From Acidimicrobiaceae bacterium (GTDB lineage: Bacteria; Actinomycetota; Acidimicrobiia; Acidimicrobiales; RAAP-2): a DNA stretch of 40,888 nt. The position numbers were made by a program, and so were the translations under genes. The notes below the pieces were generated by a model. It had not been told where the DNA came from. It saw nothing but the letters and a program-made list of their open reading frames with translations, and searched no databases. Within the stretch, counting starts at the first letter, position 1; each line of letters starts with the position of its first letter. Below, one piece after another: positions 38,185-40,888 of the stretch. The stretch spans positions 1 to 40,888 of the forward strand of contig PNAT01000181.1 in the NCBI GenBank assembly GCA_003169675.1, read 5' to 3'.

Positions 38185-38785
38185 GTCGCCACCACGGTCG
38201 CCGTGCCCCCATGAGCAGGGCCGCCTCAATGAACGTGGCGGGGAGTGCACCTTCCCGACGTAGGCGCGGGGGCGACATGGTGCAGTCCATCACCGTGGCT
38301 CCCGGCCCCGTGCAGGCCCCGCCCTCAACGACGAGCGCGACCGCGGACGCCGTGAAGTGATCCCCCACCGCCTCGGCGGTGGTGTGGCTGGTCGGCGCGA
38401 TGCACCACGGGCCGGTCTCCTGGCACAATCGCCGCAGGGCGCGTGTGGTCGCCATGGTGACCAGGATGCTGCCGCGTCCTCCGGCATGGTTGACGAGCAG
38501 CATGAGTGGACCAGGCCAGCACCGCTCAGTCAGGCGCCGCGCCTCCTCCGAGCACTCCGATGCCAGCGCGCCCGCCTGATGGCGGTGCCCGACGACGAAG
38601 TGAACCCCTCTCTCGTCTGAACCCGGGGGCGAGAGGGCCTGAAGCCGTGGCACGGCATCGTCTCGTGCGGCCCGCATCGCCAAGTAATACGCACCGTGAC
38701 CGGGAGCCGCAATCACCTGGCCGTCGACCAGGGCTTGGCGTACATTGTCATGGGCGTGCGCTCCGACGAGACGGGGACTGCTCAC
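38156..38785 (-). CDS. TsaC/Sua5-like (YrdC fold) protein lacking catalytic signature residues
   Basis: A 209-residue protein at the locus where actinobacteria keep threonylcarbamoyl-AMP synthase, between prmC and the wecA block. The YrdC outline is seen: ALVDGQVIAAPGHGAYYLAMRAA, the ECSEEARRLTERCWPGPLMLLVN helix-strand, and GGACTGPGATVMDCT. But the substrate motifs are changed: PTDTVYG is APGHGAYY, the KxR pair before the VVGH strand is absent (LSPPGSDERGVHF), and the SAN motif reads SHT (133-135). Enzyme activity is therefore doubtful. The GTG start overlaps the prmC stop as GTGA. Confidence 0.72.
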   Translation of the reverse strand: MSSPRLVGAHAHDNVRQALVDGQVIAAPGHGAYYLAMRAARDDAVPRLQALSPPGSDERGVHFVVGHRHQAGALASECSEEARRLTERCWPGPLMLLVNHAGGRGSILVTMATTRALRRLCQETGPWCIAPTSHTTAEAVGDHFTASAVALVVEGGACTGPGATVMDCTMSPPRLRREGALPATFIEAALLMGARRPWWRLRSSRPPAE

Positions 38786-39639
38786 CGGACCCGACCCACC
38801 AGTGCCCGCGGACGCCCGGCCAGGTCAGGGTCCACCCGGACGTCGACGTAGCCAAGCGAGCGAGCCATGCGGGTCGCCGGCTCGGCCTGGTCCGGGGCCA
38901 GCTCGACGACCACGGCGCCCGGTTTGGACAACCAGGTGCGCGCCTGGCTCATTGCTTCTTCCACTGCGGACAGTCCCGGTGTGCCGTCACTGCCCGCGGA
39001 GGCCACGAGTGCCCCGAAGGGCTCGCGGCGCACGTCCTCGGCCAGGCCGTCCCACTCCGATCCCGAGACGTAGGGCGGGTTGGCGACGACCACGTTGACC
39101 GCACCGCGGAGAGAGCCCGGCAGTGCGGCCAGCCAGTTGCTCTCCAAGAGCGTGACCGGGAGCATGGAGTCCTCGTGTTGTTGGCGGACCGTCTCGAGGT
39201 TCACCCGGGCCACGGCCAGTGCGTCGGTGCTGGCGTCCAGGGCCCACACCACCCCATCGGACATCTCAGTGGCCAACGAAAGGGCGATGGCACCCGAGCC
39301 TGTGCCGGCGTCGACGATCACTGGTCGCGCCGCACCCAGATAGGCAATCTCGGCCATCGCGACGTCCACCACCTGCTCGGTCTCTGGGCGCGGGATGAGC
39401 ACTCGCGGGTCCACCCGGAGGTCCAGCGTACGAAAGGGCCAGTGACCGATGATGTACTGCAACGGCTCACCAGCCTTCCGGCGGGCGGCCATGCCACGGG
39501 CCACGGCGATCTCGCGTTCGCCCATCAGTTGAACCGGCGACGCCAGCGGCGCGCCGAGCACCTCGTCGAGGATGAAGCGCGCCTCGTGGCGGGCGCCGAG
39601 TGAGGCCGCGAGCTCGGCCGCCAATTCGGCCCGGGTCAC
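38782..39639 (-). CDS. prmC: Peptide chain release factor N5-glutamine methyltransferase
   Basis: A 285-residue SAM-dependent methyltransferase that methylates the Gln of the GGQ motif in release factors. The SAM-binding motif is VDAGTGSGAIALSLA, the substrate motif NPPYV is present, and the N-terminal helical domain holds PLQYIIGHWPFRTLDLRVDPRVLIPRPETE, a strong family signature. It is coupled to its substrate gene: the GTG start overlaps the prfA stop as GTGA. HemK is an older name. Confidence 0.95.
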   Translation of the reverse strand: MTRAELAAELAASLGARHEARFILDEVLGAPLASPVQLMGEREIAVARGMAARRKAGEPLQYIIGHWPFRTLDLRVDPRVLIPRPETEQVVDVAMAEIAYLGAARPVIVDAGTGSGAIALSLATEMSDGVVWALDASTDALAVARVNLETVRQQHEDSMLPVTLLESNWLAALPGSLRGAVNVVVANPPYVSGSEWDGLAEDVRREPFGALVASAGSDGTPGLSAVEEAMSQARTWLSKPGAVVVELAPDQAEPATRMARSLGYVDVRVDPDLAGRPRALVGRVR

Positions 39640-40715
39640 GGCCCGACGCTCTCCTCGCCCGACAGCTGGCGGGCCCGCTTGTCCGCCATGAGGGCATCGG
39701 TGAGCTCGTGCAGGTCGCCCGCCAGCACCTGGTCCAACTTGTAGAGGGTGAGGTTGATCCGGTGATCGGTCACCCGGTTCTCCTTGAAGTTGTAGGTGCG
39801 GATCTTGTCGGTGCGGCTCCCGGCGCCGACCTGGCCCCGCCGCTGCTCCGACATGGCGGCGGCCTGGCGGTCCTGTTCGGCCTTGAGCAGGCGGGCCCGC
39901 AGGACGACCATGGCCTTGGCCCGGTTCTGAATCTGGCTCTTCTCATCCTGCATGGCCACCACCGTGCCCGTCGGGAGGTGGGTGATGCGCACGGCCGAGT
40001 CGGTGGTGTTGACCGACTGCCCACCGGGACCGGTGGAGCGGTAGACATCGATCTTCAGGTCGCCCGGGTCGATGGCGATCTCCACCTCGGCCGCCTCGGG
40101 CAGCACCGTCACGGTGGCCGTCGAGGTGTGGATCCTGCCCTTGGCCTCGGTCACCGGCACCCGCTGCACGCGGTGCGTGCCGCCCTCGTGCTCCAGGCGC
40201 ACGTAGGCGTCGGTGCCCTTGATGGCGAAGACAGCCTCGTTGATACCGTCCTTCTCGGAGACATCCTCGGAGAGGATCTCCACCTTCCACTTCTGCACGG
40301 CGGCGTAGCGCTGGTACATGTCGTAGAGCACCCGGGCGAAGAGGTTCGCCTCGTCACCTCCGACGGCGCCGCGGATCTCCATGATCACGTTGCGCCCGAC
40401 GTTGGGGTCCTTGGGGAGGAGCAGCGTCTGGATGCGCTCTTCCAACTCGGCCACCGAGCCTTCGGCTTCTTCGACCTCATGACGCATCAACTCGCGCTCG
40501 TCACCTGAGGCTTCGGTCAGCATCTCGCGCCCAGTGCTGACATCGGCCCTCGACGCCGTCAGCTCGTGCCACACCCGGACGATCTCACCCAGCTCCTTGT
40601 GGCGGCGCGACAGGTCGCGCAACCGATCGGCGTCGGCCAGGGTGACCGGATCAGCCAGCGCGGCCTCTACGGAGTTGAACTCCGTTTCGAGCGCGGCCAT
40701 CCGGTCGTCAAACAT
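39636..40715 (-). CDS. prfA: Peptide chain release factor 1
   Basis: A 359-residue release factor. The peptidyl-tRNA hydrolysis motif GGQ is at 231-233 in STGPGGQSVNTTDSAVRITH. The codon-recognising tripeptide is PVT (187-189), marking RF1 (UAA/UAG), not RF2. The N-terminal coiled-coil domain and GAVGGDEANLFA block are complete. The ATG lies 62 bp after the rpmE stop. Confidence 0.97.
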   Translation of the reverse strand: MFDDRMAALETEFNSVEAALADPVTLADADRLRDLSRRHKELGEIVRVWHELTASRADVSTGREMLTEASGDERELMRHEVEEAEGSVAELEERIQTLLLPKDPNVGRNVIMEIRGAVGGDEANLFARVLYDMYQRYAAVQKWKVEILSEDVSEKDGINEAVFAIKGTDAYVRLEHEGGTHRVQRVPVTEAKGRIHTSTATVTVLPEAAEVEIAIDPGDLKIDVYRSTGPGGQSVNTTDSAVRITHLPTGTVVAMQDEKSQIQNRAKAMVVLRARLLKAEQDRQAAAMSEQRRGQVGAGSRTDKIRTYNFKENRVTDHRINLTLYKLDQVLAGDLHELTDALMADKRARQLSGEESVGP

Positions 40716-40777
40716 GGGAACAGGCTTGATGGTTGCGGAATGGCCGGGGTGCGCCCCCAGCCAGCTCGCGTGCGGGC

Positions 40778-40888
40778 TTAGTCCTGCGGCGCCGGGACGG
40801 GGGCGGGGGCGGGCTTCGCCTTGCCCTTGCGCTCGCCGTAGCGCCGCTGGAAGCGCTCCACCCGGCCACCGGAGTCGACCAGCTTCTG
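40778..40888 (-). CDS. rpmE: Ribosomal protein L31, C-terminal part (runs off the window)
   Basis: The last 36 codons are visible: QKLVDSGGRVERFQRRYGERKGK is the typical end of L31, followed by an Ala/Pro-rich extension (AKPAPAPVPAPQD) and TAA at 40778. The 5' part lies beyond the right edge. Position next to prfA is as in other actinobacteria. Confidence 0.92.
   Translation of the reverse strand, partial: QKLVDSGGRVERFQRRYGERKGKAKPAPAPVPAPQD

Overview
The window is about 40.9 kb of GC-rich, gene-dense DNA. Genes are tightly packed and often translationally coupled through GTGA, ATGA, TGATG or TAGTG overlaps, with frequent GTG starts. The order rpmE-prfA-prmC-tsaC-like ... wecA-atpI-atpBEFHAGDC ... 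murA matches the conserved actinobacterial (for example mycobacterial) ATP synthase neighbourhood. A MurA with Asp at the fosfomycin-target position, a SirA-type sulfite reductase, a coenzyme-F420-type flavoprotein and a long AtpH with a duplicated helical domain also point to Actinomycetota. An uncultured acidimicrobial-type lineage is my best guess, but this is inference.

Left edge (1-330): short direct repeats that look like the end of a mobile element or its scar, then tRNA-Ala(CGC). Sulfur region (about 0.39-9.2 kb): a leftward operon cysH - sirA - FrhB-like F420/FeS flavoprotein - small unknown - ABC ATPase, followed after a gap by a membrane protein. It is divergent from a rightward operon cysD - cysN - cysG(N-terminal type). 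A perfect 7-3-7 palindrome sits between them. Together these genes take sulfate to APS, sulfite and sulfide and make the siroheme needed. The FrhB-like gene is coupled to sirA, which suggests a two-subunit F420H2-dependent assimilatory sulfite reductase. This is the most interesting system in the window.

Middle (9.4-22.7 kb): a giant secreted protein (beta-propeller-like head, eight alternating Ig-like domains, Cys-containing C-terminal domain) whose start lies behind two mutually exclusive leader hairpins; a small membrane protein; galT; a leftward operon enoyl-CoA hydratase - treS - maltokinase-like; murA - meaB; divergent glpX (class II fructose-1,6-bisphosphatase); and an N-terminally truncated Fic remnant with a damaged active-site motif.

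Right (22.7-40.9 kb): the complete leftward F1Fo ATP synthase operon with two small assembly-type membrane proteins (AtpZ-like, AtpI-like), preceded by wecA, glyA and rpiB. Three rightward catabolic-looking genes (thiolase-like, D-aminoacylase-type amidohydrolase, TauD/TfdA-type dioxygenase) interrupt the conserved block. It then resumes with a TsaC-like protein that lacks family signature residues, then prmC, prfA and the 3' end of rpmE. No CRISPR array, rRNA or intact transposase is visible.
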